Source of the DNA: Brevibacterium atlanticum
GTDB taxonomy: Bacteria > Actinomycetota > Actinomycetes > Actinomycetales > Brevibacteriaceae
DNA length: 64,000 bases
Reading direction: 5' to 3'
Assembly (NCBI RefSeq): GCF_011617245.1
Contig: NZ_CP050152.1
Span: 1,364,001-1,428,000, forward strand
Below are positions 24,136 to 32,956 of the stretch, in pieces (the stretch's first letter is position 1; each line of letters opens with the position of its first letter). The notes beneath the pieces were generated by a model. It was not told the DNA's origin, did no database searches, and saw nothing but the letters and a program-made list of their open reading frames with translations. The position numbers and the translations under genes were made by a program.

Positions 24136-24162
24136 AGCTGAGCGGCTGAAGAGCTGAGACAG

Positions 24163-24200
24163 CAGAAGGGGCACCCACCATCCTGTGGGTGCCCCTTCTG
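24163..24200 (+). terminator. Hairpin terminator after rpoC
   Basis: A perfect 16-bp stem (24163-24178 with 24185-24200) with a 6-nt loop. The stem contains GGGGCACCCAC. It lies between convergent rpoC and pfkA. Confidence 0.85.
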
Positions 24201-24224
24201 TATGGTGACCAGGCTCCAGAGATG

Positions 24225-24294
24225 CCGAGACAACGGTGGAGCGCCGAGACCACTGTGTGTGCACAGGTGTCTCGGCGCTCCACCGTTGTCTCGG
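24225..24294. repeat. Long inverted repeat between convergent rpoC and pfkA
   Basis: Two perfectly complementary 26-bp arms (24225-24250 and 24269-24294) flank an 18-nt centre that can itself pair CTGTG with CACAG. Each arm contains CCGAGAC at both ends, so the heptamer occurs four times counting both strands. It ends 10 bp before the pfkA stop on the other strand and may terminate pfkA. The sequence is unrelated to the 5424/9702 palindromes. Confidence 0.88.
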
Positions 24295-24304
24295 TGGGGC
24301 TGTC

Positions 24305-25330
24305 CTAGCCGAAGAGGACCTGTGCTTCCTCCCAGCGGTGCAGCGGCACCGACTTGAGGCTGTCGACGGCCGATGACATCTCGACCGAGACGATGTCGGT
24401 GCCCTTGAGGCTGGCCATCTTGCCCCAATGGCCGTGCTGAGCGAGATCGGCGGCCGCCATCCCCAGCCGGGTCGACAGGACCCTGTCGTACGCGGTGGGG
24501 GAGCCGCCTCGTTGCAGGTGCCCGAGGATCGTCGCCCGGGATTCGATTCCGGTGATCTCCTCGATCTTCGGGGCCAGGTAGTTCGCAATCCCGCCGAGGC
24601 GGACCCGCCCTTTGTTGTCGACGCCTTGGTCGGCGACCTGTGAGTCCAGACCTTCGGGGATGAACCCTTCGGCGACGACGACGATGGGGGCCCGTCCGCG
24701 GTCCCGGGCCGAGCGGACCCACGCGGAGATCTGTTCGAAGGAGACAGGGAACTCCGGCATGAGGATCGCGTGGGCGCCGGCGGCCATTCCGGCGTGGAGG
24801 GCGATCCAGCCGACATTGCGACCCATGACCTCGATGACCATGCACCTGTGGTGGGATTCGGCCGTGGTGCGCAGTCGGTCGATGGCCTCGGTGGCGATGG
24901 ACTGGGCGGTGTCGAATCCGAAGGTGTAGTCGGTGTTGCCGAGGTCGTTGTCGATGGTCTTGGGCACTCCGACGACGTGGAGGCCCTCTTCGCGAACCAG
25001 TCGTGAGGCTCCGGCCAGGGTGCCTTCCCCGCCGATGGCGATGAGCGAGTCGATGCCGTGGGCGGCCATGACCTCGCGCATCCGCTCCGGGCCGCCGTCT
25101 TCGTAGGGGTGGGTGCGCGAGGTGCCGAGGATGGTTCCGCCGCGTCCGGACAGTCCCCGGACATCGAGCATCGTCATATCGAACATGTCGTCATCGAGCA
25201 GGCCGCGCCAACCGTCGCGGATGCCGACGAACTCGGCGTCGTAGGCGCGGATGCCCTTACGGACGATGCCGCGGATGACAGCGTTGAGGCCGGGGCAGTC
25301 CCCGCCCGAGGTGAGTACACCGATCTTCAT
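24305..25330 (-). CDS. pfkA: 6-phosphofructokinase
   Basis: 341 residues. It phosphorylates fructose 6-phosphate to fructose 1,6-bisphosphate, the committing step of glycolysis. The N-terminal GVLTSGGDCPGLNAVIRG, the phosphodonor-site GGEGT, the catalytic PKTIDNDL and the hexose-phosphate-binding VEVMGR-type (here IEVMGRNVGW) and LGHLQRGGSP motifs are all present. The glycine in GGEGT corresponds to the ATP-type residue (Gly104 in E. coli numbering), while the lysine of PKTIDND is the residue at 124 otherwise seen in pyrophosphate enzymes. This Gly/Lys combination is typical of actinobacterial group III ATP enzymes. The start overlaps the preceding gene's stop by 4 bp. Confidence 0.95.
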   Translation of the reverse strand: MKIGVLTSGGDCPGLNAVIRGIVRKGIRAYDAEFVGIRDGWRGLLDDDMFDMTMLDVRGLSGRGGTILGTSRTHPYEDGGPERMREVMAAHGIDSLIAIGGEGTLAGASRLVREEGLHVVGVPKTIDNDLGNTDYTFGFDTAQSIATEAIDRLRTTAESHHRCMVIEVMGRNVGWIALHAGMAAGAHAILMPEFPVSFEQISAWVRSARDRGRAPIVVVAEGFIPEGLDSQVADQGVDNKGRVRLGGIANYLAPKIEEITGIESRATILGHLQRGGSPTAYDRVLSTRLGMAAADLAQHGHWGKMASLKGTDIVSVEMSSAVDSLKSVPLHRWEEAQVLFG

Positions 25331-26016
25331 TCCAGCTGACCCTGATCCTTTGCTCGATAACCTTTGGCAAGCCGGACGTCGTGCCCGGCCATGAGTGAGA
25401 GGCCCTTGAGGATGACGGTCCCGTTCGAACCGTCGCCCTGGGCGGGACCGTGGATGTCATTGCCGCCCATGATGTTGATGGTCTCGTCGCGGATGCGCAC
25501 TCCCGGCGGCACGAAGACATCGTTGCCGGCCCACATCGCGTACGAATTCAGCTCGACCGTCACTCCCGGGCCCATCACATCGCACAGGTCGATGTCATCC
25601 CCGCCCATGAGTGCGTAGGTGGTGACTTCGGCGGTGCCGGGCGGGACGTCGAGGCGGCGCCCGGACATGATGGCCACGGAGTTCATCGGTGAGGCTGATC
25701 CCGGTTCCGCGGCGGGGGAGAGTTCGGCCGGTCCGCGTCGGGCCAGCTCCGATCCCGGCGCCGCAGGTCCGGGGGCCTGCCCGGTCTGGCGAGCGAGCCT
25801 GCGGTGGAGGCTGTCGCCTTCGGGCAGGTCGTCGATGAGCGGGAGGAGTTCGTCGAGGAACTTCGCACCGATGGCCTCATCCTGCCGCTCGGTCGTCTCC
25901 TCGGGATCGAGGCGACCGTTCGTCACGGCATCGGTGATCACGGAGAGGACATCATCGCGGTCCTGGTCGGAGGCGCGGATGCGCCGCTGAGGAGAAGGGG
26001 AGTCGTCGTCGGCCAT
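25327..26016 (-). CDS. DUF1707-type protein with LiaF-like C-terminal region
   Basis: 229 residues from the ATG at 26016, where MADDDSPSPQRRIRASDQDR is the typical beginning of DUF1707 proteins; the longer frame upstream is not supported. The N-terminal ~60 residues (RIRASDQDRDDVLSVITDAV, GRLDPEETTERQDEAI) are the DUF1707 module. A Pro/Ala/Gly linker follows, then a beta-rich repeat region (about 115-225) with recurring G-G-x-D and W-A-G-x-D turns (MGGDDID, WAGNDVF, MGGNDIH, MAGHDVR), as in LiaF-like cell-envelope stress proteins. There is no transmembrane helix. It is translationally coupled to pfkA by a 4-bp overlap; the reason for this pairing is unknown. Confidence 0.8.
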   Translation of the reverse strand: MADDDSPSPQRRIRASDQDRDDVLSVITDAVTNGRLDPEETTERQDEAIGAKFLDELLPLIDDLPEGDSLHRRLARQTGQAPGPAAPGSELARRGPAELSPAAEPGSASPMNSVAIMSGRRLDVPPGTAEVTTYALMGGDDIDLCDVMGPGVTVELNSYAMWAGNDVFVPPGVRIRDETINIMGGNDIHGPAQGDGSNGTVILKGLSLMAGHDVRLAKGYRAKDQGQLE

Positions 26017-26101
26017 GGTGCCCAGTGTAGCGGTCCTCACTCTGTGTCGTCGGACTGACTGACGTGGTGAGGACTCCACAGCAGGGCCACAGGTTGAACC
26101 A

Positions 26102-27415
26102 ATGCTGGGCCTAAACGGTCCCGCGAATGTGGAGGACATGAGAGATGAGAGCAGCGCCTGGCAGCAGACGCAGACAGCAGACACAGCCACCCGTCCGACC
26201 ACCACCGTCGACCTCGTCGTCCCGGTGTACAACGAGGAAGCCTCGTTGGCCGCTTCGATCGAGGTCCTCCTCGCCGTCGAGCCAGCCCGCGGCACCGAGG
26301 TCACGATCATCATCGCCGACAACGCGAGCACTGATGCGACTCCCGACATCGCCGCAACCCTGGCGGCGAGTCATCCTCAAGTCGAATACGTCCGCCTCGA
26401 GCAGAAGGGCCGCGGTCGTGCCCTGAGCCGCGTGTGGCAGGCGTCGACGGCTGACGTCGTGGCCTATACCGATGTGGACCTCGCCACGGACATCCGCGTC
26501 CTCGACCCGATGGTCGAGGTCATCCGGTCAGGCCTGGCCGATGTCGCCATCGCCTCCCGCCTGCAGCCGGGACTCGCGATCGAGCGAGGCATCAAGCGCG
26601 AGATCATCTCCCGCTGCTACAACCGGCTGCTCAAGGTCAGCCTCGGCGTCGGATTCAGCGACGCCCAGTGCGGTTTCAAAGCACTGTCGTCGCGGGCGGC
26701 GAAGGAACTGCTGCCTCAGGTCGAGGACACCGAATGGTTCTTCGATACGGAGCTGCTCGCCCGCGCCGAATGGGCGGGCTTCCGCATCCATGAATTCGGC
26801 ACCGATTGGACGGACGACCCGGATTCCTCAGTCGACGTGGTCAACACGGCGTGGAAGGACATCAAAGGCATCGTCCGGTTGCGCACGGGCGGGCGAACCC
26901 GGATCGGGCACGAGGTCCCCGCACCGAACACCGGTGCGCAGATCCTCCACTTCATCGACGTCGGGATCATCAGCACCGTGCTCTACGCCGTGCTCTTCCT
27001 CCTCGGCGTCCAGTTCGTCTCGGACTCCGCGGCGAACATCATCGCACTGCTCCTGTCGACGATCGCGAACACAGCGCTCAACCGCGCTCACACCTTCGGG
27101 GTGCGGTCCCCGCACCACCGACTGACCTCCCAGCTCAAAGGCTTGGCGGCCTTCGGGCTGTGCCTGGCCTTCACCTCTGCGGGGCTGGCAGTCGCAGCCG
27201 GGTTCACCGGGCCGTGGGCGAGCGTCGGCACGCTCGCGGTGCTCACGCTCGCGAACCTCGCCGCCACCGTGGTCCGCTTCGTGCTCATGCGCACCTGGGT
27301 CTTCGCTCGCGGCTCGCACAGCGGCGCCCGCGGCTCCCACAGTCACTCCCGCCCCGCCGCGGTGACCGCAGTCGATCAGGCGCACAACGACGCGAAGGAC
27401 ATCGACCATGTCTGA
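26102..27415 (+). CDS. GT2-family glycosyltransferase fused to a GtrA membrane domain
   Basis: 437 residues from ATG 26102; in-frame alternatives are GTG 26129 and ATG 26138, and no start has an ideal ribosome-binding site. The N-terminal domain (about 35-280) is a dolichol-phosphate-mannose-synthase-like GT2: VDLVVPVYNEEASL, the D-x-D-type AYTDVDLATD, and GFSDAQCGFKALS. It would load a sugar onto a polyprenyl phosphate at the inner membrane face. The C-terminal part (about 280-405) is a four-helix GtrA domain (ILHFIDVGIISTVLYAVLF to VVRFVLMRTWVFA), often implicated in flipping the lipid-linked sugar. It overlaps the next gene, a GT39-like transferase, by 8 bp, giving a donor-maker/acceptor-user pair as in ykcC-ykcB of Bacillus. 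Confidence 0.88.
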   Translation: MLGLNGPANVEDMRDESSAWQQTQTADTATRPTTTVDLVVPVYNEEASLAASIEVLLAVEPARGTEVTIIIADNASTDATPDIAATLAASHPQVEYVRLEQKGRGRALSRVWQASTADVVAYTDVDLATDIRVLDPMVEVIRSGLADVAIASRLQPGLAIERGIKREIISRCYNRLLKVSLGVGFSDAQCGFKALSSRAAKELLPQVEDTEWFFDTELLARAEWAGFRIHEFGTDWTDDPDSSVDVVNTAWKDIKGIVRLRTGGRTRIGHEVPAPNTGAQILHFIDVGIISTVLYAVLFLLGVQFVSDSAANIIALLLSTIANTALNRAHTFGVRSPHHRLTSQLKGLAAFGLCLAFTSAGLAVAAGFTGPWASVGTLAVLTLANLAATVVRFVLMRTWVFARGSHSGARGSHSHSRPAAVTAVDQAHNDAKDIDHV

Positions 27416-29561
27416 GACTCACACCACTCCGACGCGCACCCGCACCCGTGGCCTGCGACGGCACTGGTACCCGGCGGTGCTCACCGTGCTGACCCTCGGC
27501 ACGATCGCCGCCTTCCTCGCCAACCTCAGTGCCAACGGCTGGGCGAACTCCTTCTATGCGGCGGCCGTGCAAGCAGGCTCGGAGAACTGGGAGGCCTTCC
27601 TCTTCGGGTCCCTCGACTCGGCGAATGCGATCACCGTCGACAAACCCCCGGCCGCCCTGTGGCTGATGGCCCTGAGCGCCCGCGTCTTCGGGTTCTCGTC
27701 GTTCTCGATGCTTCTGCCCCAGGTCCTCCTGGCCGGAGTGAGCGTGCTGCTCATCGTCCATTCGGTGCGGCTGAGCCTGCGATCCCACGTCGGATCGGGC
27801 CTCGAGAAGGCTGCGGCGCTGGCGTCCGGCGGGATCTTCGCGGTGTCCCCGGTGGTGGCGTTGATGTTCCGGTTCAACAACCCGGATGCCCTGCTCGTGA
27901 CCCTGATGATCGGCGCGGTCGTTGCGACGCAGCATGCACTGCGCGTCCTCACCGAACCCCGGACGCGCCGCTGCGCACGCCGCATCGCCGGCTGGCTCGG
28001 CCTCGCCGGAATCTGCCTCGGCCTCGGGTTCCTGACCAAGCAGTTCCAGGTCCTGCTCATCGTGCCCGGCCTCGCCCTGGCATGGGTGTTCTTCGCCCGC
28101 ACCTCCTGGCCGCGCCGCCTGCTGTGGCTGCTCGTCCCGCTCGGATCGATGATCGTCAGCGCCGGCTGGTGGATCGCCCTCGTCGAACTCACTCCCGCCG
28201 ACTCGAGGCCCTACGTCGGCGGCTCCCAGTCGAACTCGTTCCTCGAACTCACCTTCGGCTACAACGGGTTCGGACGCCTCACCGGCAACGAGACGGGTTC
28301 CGTCGGAGGCAGAGGAGGCGGCCAAGGCGGCGGATGGGGCGAAACGGGCATCACCCGACTGTTCAGCGGCAGCTTCGGCCAACAGGTGTCGTGGTTCCTG
28401 CCCACAGCCCTGTTCCTCCTCGTCGTCACGATCGTTCTTCTCATCCTCGCCGAGGTGGCCCGCCGTCGCCGTGTCCCCACCGCCACGGCCGGTGACCGTG
28501 CGGTGCCCGCATCCGGAGCCTCAGGTAGGGTCGGCTCCTCTGGTACGGGCAGCCTCGGCGCGGGACTGCTCATGTGGGGTGCCTGGCTCGTCATCACCTG
28601 GCTCGTGCTGTCGAACATGAACGGAATCGTCCACGAGTACTACACGGTCGCGCTCATTCCCGCGATCGCCGTCGTCATCGGCCTCGGCCTCGCCGTGCTG
28701 CTCGAGCGGTCCGGATCCCTCCCGCGCCTGCTGCTGGCGGTCGCGTGGGCCCTGACCGGGGCATGGCAGTTCATCCTCAGCTCCGATATGACCGGCATTC
28801 CCGGCATCCTGCGCTGGGCCGTGCTCATCGTCTCGATCCTCGGGGCACTGGTCCTCATCGTCACCGCTCACCGCAGGTTCGGTGCGGCGCTCGCCTCGGT
28901 GCTCGTCGCCCTCGCAATCCTCGGCAGCGCCGCGATTCCGGCTCAGCTGGCCGTGCGCACGATCGCCGGTACGACGCAGGGATCGATCGTGACGATCGCC
29001 GGCACGAGCTCGGGAATGGGCGGCGGACCCGGCGGTGGAGGAATGCCAGGCGGGGGAGGAGCCCGCGGCGGCGGACCCGGCGGCGGAGCCCCCACAGGAG
29101 GCACAGGCGGCGGCGCCACCGGAACGACCGACGGGGCAGGCAACTCGGAGACCGGCACCGGCGGACCCGGCGGGGGAGGAGGCGGAATGGGCGGTCTGCT
29201 CAACGGCTCGGAACCCTCCGACGAACTCACTGAGCTGCTCGAACAGGACGCCTCGGACTACACATGGGCGGCTGCGGCGACCGGGGCGAACCAAGCCGCC
29301 GGATACCAGCTGGCGCTCGACGAGCCCGTCATGGCGATCGGCGGGTTCAACGGCACCGATCCCTCGCCCAGCCTCGCAGAGTTCAAACAGCTCGTGGCCG
29401 AGGGCAGGATCCACTACTACATCGGATCGGGCTCCAGCGGCCAAGGTCCAGGCGGCGGGGACTCGGACTCGTCGTCGTCGCAGATCGCGGCCTGGGTCGA
29501 GGCGAACTACGAGGCGACCACCGTCGACTCCGTTTCGCTCTACGATCTCAGCGCCGGATGA
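27408..29561 (+). CDS. GT39/ArnT-like membrane glycosyltransferase with Gly-rich extracytoplasmic tail
   Basis: 717 residues. The N-terminal membrane domain has about a dozen hydrophobic helices. The first loop holds ENWEAFLFGSLDSANAITVDKPPAALW, the GT39/PMT-type acidic catalytic loop with the D-K-P-P motif. It would transfer a sugar from a polyprenyl phosphate to an extracytoplasmic acceptor. After the last helix (about residue 515) comes a long Gly/Pro/Met-rich low-complexity stretch (about 535-605) and a soluble C-terminal domain (about 610-717) with ELLEQDASDYTWAAAATGAN, characteristic of YkcB-like proteins. It overlaps the GT2-GtrA gene and lies 15 bp before the response regulator gene. 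The acceptor is unknown; cell-wall polymer or protein are both possible. Confidence 0.87.
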   Translation: MSETHTTPTRTRTRGLRRHWYPAVLTVLTLGTIAAFLANLSANGWANSFYAAAVQAGSENWEAFLFGSLDSANAITVDKPPAALWLMALSARVFGFSSFSMLLPQVLLAGVSVLLIVHSVRLSLRSHVGSGLEKAAALASGGIFAVSPVVALMFRFNNPDALLVTLMIGAVVATQHALRVLTEPRTRRCARRIAGWLGLAGICLGLGFLTKQFQVLLIVPGLALAWVFFARTSWPRRLLWLLVPLGSMIVSAGWWIALVELTPADSRPYVGGSQSNSFLELTFGYNGFGRLTGNETGSVGGRGGGQGGGWGETGITRLFSGSFGQQVSWFLPTALFLLVVTIVLLILAEVARRRRVPTATAGDRAVPASGASGRVGSSGTGSLGAGLLMWGAWLVITWLVLSNMNGIVHEYYTVALIPAIAVVIGLGLAVLLERSGSLPRLLLAVAWALTGAWQFILSSDMTGIPGILRWAVLIVSILGALVLIVTAHRRFGAALASVLVALAILGSAAIPAQLAVRTIAGTTQGSIVTIAGTSSGMGGGPGGGGMPGGGGARGGGPGGGAPTGGTGGGATGTTDGAGNSETGTGGPGGGGGGMGGLLNGSEPSDELTELLEQDASDYTWAAAATGANQAAGYQLALDEPVMAIGGFNGTDPSPSLAEFKQLVAEGRIHYYIGSGSSGQGPGGGDSDSSSSQIAAWVEANYEATTVDSVSLYDLSAG

Positions 29562-29576
29562 GGGGATAATCGAGCT

Positions 29577-30293
29577 ATGAACCCGACAGCGAATCCGCCG
29601 GCGCGCATCCTCATCGTCGACGACGAAGCGAACCTCTCCGAACTCCTCGTCATGGCCTGCCACGTCAGGGGCTGGGAAGCCGAAGGGGTCGGCACCGGCC
29701 GTGAGGCCGTGACGCTGGCCAGGAGCGAACACTTCGACGCCATCGTCCTCGACGTCATGCTGCCCGACCTCGACGGGTTCGCCGTGATCGAGAAGATCCG
29801 CGGTGAGGGAATCGACACTCCTGTCGTCTTCCTCTCCGCCCGCGACGAGGTCGACGATCGGCTGACGGGCCTGCGGCTGGGCGGGGACGACTATGTGACG
29901 AAGCCGTTCAACCTCGATGAGGTCATCGCCCGCATCGAGGTGCGTCTGCGCCGTGGAGCCTCGGCCGCTCCGGTCGACGAGGACGACGTCCTGCGCGTGG
30001 GTGACCTCGAACTCGACGAGCGCTCCCACGAGGTCACCCGCGCCGGTCAGCCGATCGAACTCACCGCCCGCGAATACGAGGTGCTGCTGCTGTTCATGCG
30101 CAATCCGCGGGTGGTGCTCTCAAAGGCCCAGATCCTCGACCGGGTGTGGGACTACGACTTCGGGGGCAACGGCAACATCGTCGAACTCTACGTCTCCTAC
30201 CTGCGCAAGAAGATCGACACTCCGTTCCCGGAGCTGCCGAGCCTCTTCCACACCAAGCGCGGAGCCGGATACATCCTGCGGGCGGAGCAGTGA
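29577..30293 (+). CDS. OmpR-family response regulator
   Basis: 238 residues. Receiver domain (about 10-125): acidic pocket IVDDE, phospho-acceptor Asp59 in IVLDVMLPD, the switch Ser in FLSARDE, and Lys in VTKPF. DNA-binding winged helix (about 140-235): ELTAREYEVLLLFMRNPRVVLSK with the FGGNGNIVELYVSYLRKKID recognition region and the wing RGAGYIL. Its stop overlaps the kinase start (GTGA), so the two are a coupled two-component pair. Sitting directly after the GT2/GT39 genes, it may control them, but no binding site was identified. Confidence 0.95.
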   Translation: MNPTANPPARILIVDDEANLSELLVMACHVRGWEAEGVGTGREAVTLARSEHFDAIVLDVMLPDLDGFAVIEKIRGEGIDTPVVFLSARDEVDDRLTGLRLGGDDYVTKPFNLDEVIARIEVRLRRGASAAPVDEDDVLRVGDLELDERSHEVTRAGQPIELTAREYEVLLLFMRNPRVVLSKAQILDRVWDYDFGGNGNIVELYVSYLRKKIDTPFPELPSLFHTKRGAGYILRAEQ

Positions 30294-31900
30294 CCCTGCG
30301 TCGGTGGCGACTGCAGACGAGGCTCATCGTCCTCGCCGGCCTCGTCCTCCTCCTCGTCGGGGCCGGGATCGGCACCGCCTCTTGGCTGAGCGTGCGCGGC
30401 TCGCTCATGTCCGACCTCGATGCACAGCTGACGTCGATGACCTCGCATGCGCGTTCGGGCGACGGGCCCGGCGCGGGCCCCGGGGCGACCGGGAATCCGG
30501 GAACCTCGGATGGGGGTGACGAATCGTCGGCGGCTGTCGATTCGGCTCTGCGCTATCTCTTCCAACCGGGTGTCGGCGATGGTGCTCTCGTCGTCGTCGA
30601 CTCCGGCGACGGGGGAGAGGGGCTCATCGCCGAGGCGGGGCTGAGCCGACCGCGGGCCCTGTCCGCGGCGGCCATCGACGCCCTGCTCGACGTCGAAACC
30701 GGCGGTGGCGTGTCCGACGGCAGTGCCTCCGGAAGCAGTGCGTCCGACGGCGGCGCGTCCGGAGACAGTGATCACGGCGGAAGTGCGTCCGCCCACGAGT
30801 CCGTGCGGGTGCCCGGATTCGGCTCCTACCGGGTCGTGGCCTTCGACGACGGAGGAACCACCACCGTGTACGGGGTCCCCCAGGGCAATGTCGACGGTGC
30901 TCTTGAGCGCACCGCGTGGACGACCGCGTTCGTCGTCCTCATCGGCGTCCTCGCCACGGCCGCGCTCATGGCCGTGATCATCCACCGGCAGCTGCGCGAC
31001 CTAAGGGAGGTCGCCCGCACCGCGCGGGAGGTCACCGACCTCGAGCTCAGTGCCGGCGAACCCGAGCTCGCGCTCAGGGTCCCCTCCGAACTCGCGGTTC
31101 CGGGCACGGAGGTCGGCGACGTGGGCGCCTCGGTCAACCGGATGCTCGACCATGTCGGGTCCGCCCTCGAGGAGCGCTATCGGGGCACGGAGCAGATGCG
31201 ACGCTTCGTCGCCGACGCCTCTCATGAGCTGCGCACTCCGATCGCGACGATCCGCGGCTGGGCCGATCTCACCCGCCCGTACCGCAACGATCTGCCCGCC
31301 GAGGTGGCCACCTCCTTGGGCAAGATCGATTCCGGAGCGATGCGGATGTCCTCCTTGGTCGACGACCTTCTGCTCCTCGCACGACTCGAAGCCGGCCGTC
31401 AGCCGACGAGTGAGGACACCGTCGATGTCTCCTCCCTGCTCATCGAGCTCGTCGAGGACGCCCATGTGGTCAACCCCGACCATTCGATCTCACTCGACGT
31501 CCCGCCGGAGGCTCTCGAGGTGCGCGGCGAGGTCGGCCAGGTGCGCCGGGTCGTGTCGATCGTCCTCACGAACGCCTGTGTGCACACGCCTCCGGGCACC
31601 AGGGTGCACATCGAGGCGCAGGCGACGCACAAGCCGGTCTCGGGGCAGCTGCCCAGCGATGTCGTGGCGATCCGCATCAGCGACGATGGGCCGGGCATTC
31701 CGCCTGATATCCGCGACAGGGTCTTCGACCGCTTCGTCCGGGGGGATCCCTCGCGGGCACGGCAGGACGGCGCCAAGGGCGGATCCTCTGGGCTGGGGCT
31801 CGCGATCGCAGCCGGCCTCGTCGACCTCATGCACGGCAGCATCGCGATGTCGAGCACGGACTCGGGAACGACCTTCGAACTGCGACTGCCCGTCGCCTGA
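30290..31900 (+). CDS. Sensor histidine kinase
   Basis: 536 residues from GTG 30290, which overlaps the regulator stop by 4 bp; the frame is open further upstream but runs through the regulator. Order: transmembrane helix 1 (about 10-33), an extracytoplasmic sensor region (about 34-205) with a Ser/Gly/Ala/Asp-rich insertion near 143-167, helix 2 (about 208-230), a HAMP linker, dimerisation/phospho-acceptor His312 in ASHELRTPIATIRG, and an ATPase domain with N box LTNACVHTPPG, G1 box DDGPGIP and G2 box GSSGLGLAI. It is an ordinary OmpR-partner (EnvZ/YkoH-like) kinase; the ligand is unknown. Confidence 0.94.
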   Translation: MTLRRWRLQTRLIVLAGLVLLLVGAGIGTASWLSVRGSLMSDLDAQLTSMTSHARSGDGPGAGPGATGNPGTSDGGDESSAAVDSALRYLFQPGVGDGALVVVDSGDGGEGLIAEAGLSRPRALSAAAIDALLDVETGGGVSDGSASGSSASDGGASGDSDHGGSASAHESVRVPGFGSYRVVAFDDGGTTTVYGVPQGNVDGALERTAWTTAFVVLIGVLATAALMAVIIHRQLRDLREVARTAREVTDLELSAGEPELALRVPSELAVPGTEVGDVGASVNRMLDHVGSALEERYRGTEQMRRFVADASHELRTPIATIRGWADLTRPYRNDLPAEVATSLGKIDSGAMRMSSLVDDLLLLARLEAGRQPTSEDTVDVSSLLIELVEDAHVVNPDHSISLDVPPEALEVRGEVGQVRRVVSIVLTNACVHTPPGTRVHIEAQATHKPVSGQLPSDVVAIRISDDGPGIPPDIRDRVFDRFVRGDPSRARQDGAKGGSSGLGLAIAAGLVDLMHGSIAMSSTDSGTTFELRLPVA

Positions 31901-31991
31901 GCCGAATCGCACAGGCTGACCACAGGTACGACTGGGAAGGGCTACAGCACGGGGTCCGACAGTGGAATCACCGATCACCAGAGGAGATTTC

Positions 31992-32783
31992 ATGACCGAG
32001 AACCAGAACCCCAATCAGAACGAGAACCCCAATCAGAATCAGCACGCTGGCCAGAACTCCGGCCAGGTCCCCGGCGAGAACCCCAGCCAGAACCCCGGCG
32101 AGAGCGGCACCCAGACTTCCGACCATGCCTCCCGGTCGGTGCCCGACCCACGCTCCGAGGGCTCTGCAGGGTCGCGGCCCTGGGCGAACCCCTACGGTGC
32201 GCCCGCACAGACCGCACAGTTCGGAACCACAGCGGGTCCGCGGAAGCAGAAGCGCCGTGTCCCACTGGTCCCCGCGGTGCTGGCCGGTTCGGCACTGTTC
32301 GTCGTCGGCGGACTCGCCGGAGGAGCGATCGGCGCCTCGGCGGCCATCGCGTCGAACGATTCGGGGACGAGTCAGGGTCCCGGGGGCCAGAACGGACCTG
32401 GTGGCATGGGCGGACAGCAGGGCGGAGGCACTCAGAACGGCGGCCAACAGGGCGGCGGAGGCATGCCGGGCGGACAGTCGGACGGGGGCGGCATGCCCGG
32501 TGGTCAATCCAACGGCATGCCGGGTGATCAGAACGGCTCCGGCTCGAACGGAAGCTCGTCGGACGGAACGAATTCGAGTGGGAGCGGAACCGACGGCACC
32601 GCACAAGACGGCACCGATTCGGACTCCGGCACTGACGCGGACTCCGGTGGGGACTCCGACGGGTCGGATTCGACCGTGGACACCACCTCGGCGCGCAGCG
32701 GCGATGCGACGGTCGACAACTCCGCTGTCACCCACTTCGAGCAGATCTTCACCGGCTTCGCCGTCCTCAATCGGGACGAGTGA
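31992..32783 (+). CDS. Single-pass membrane protein with Asn/Gln-rich N-terminus and Gly-rich outer segment
   Basis: 263 residues from ATG 31992, preceded by GAGGAG at 31981-31986. The first ~45 residues are a low-complexity Asn/Gln/Pro/Glu repeat (ENQNPNQNENPNQNQ). A basic RKQKRR stop sequence precedes one transmembrane helix (about 92-114). Outside follow Gly/Gln/Met/Pro-rich repeats with three M-P-G-G/D units and then a Ser/Asp/Thr-rich stretch ending in ATVDNSAVTHFEQIFTGFAV. It lies 91 bp after the kinase stop on the same strand. The M-P-G-G-rich composition resembles the tail of the GT39-like protein upstream, which suggests a shared role in the envelope. No enzymatic domain is visible. 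Confidence 0.72.
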   Translation: MTENQNPNQNENPNQNQHAGQNSGQVPGENPSQNPGESGTQTSDHASRSVPDPRSEGSAGSRPWANPYGAPAQTAQFGTTAGPRKQKRRVPLVPAVLAGSALFVVGGLAGGAIGASAAIASNDSGTSQGPGGQNGPGGMGGQQGGGTQNGGQQGGGGMPGGQSDGGGMPGGQSNGMPGDQNGSGSNGSSSDGTNSSGSGTDGTAQDGTDSDSGTDADSGGDSDGSDSTVDTTSARSGDATVDNSAVTHFEQIFTGFAVLNRDE

Positions 32784-32798
32784 ACCCAGTCCCCAACA

Positions 32799-32846
32799 GG
32801 ACTGGTTCCCCGCCGGACTGGTTCCCAGCCGGGCCGGTTCCCAGCC
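32799..32846. repeat. Three 16-bp tandem repeats
   Basis: Units 32799-32814, 32815-32830 and 32831-32846 share the pattern GGACTGGTTCCCAGCC with one to three changes each; a degenerate fourth copy may follow at 32847. It is intergenic, between the convergent Gly-rich protein gene and katG. Confidence 0.75.
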
Positions 32847-32876
32847 GGCCTGGCTGCCACGGTTCACCCGGATACG

Positions 32877-32910
32877 ACGATGCCCCCACCGCAATCGGTG
32901 GGGGCATCGT
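32877..32910. terminator. Bidirectional hairpin terminator between the Gly-rich protein gene and katG
   Basis: A 15-bp stem (ACGATGCCCCCACCG with CGGTGGGGGCATCGT) with loop CAAT. It lies between two convergent genes and can serve both strands. Confidence 0.8.
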
Positions 32911-32956
32911 GCTGTGAATCCGAGGACCTCTCAGTTCTCAGAGATCATCATGCGGT

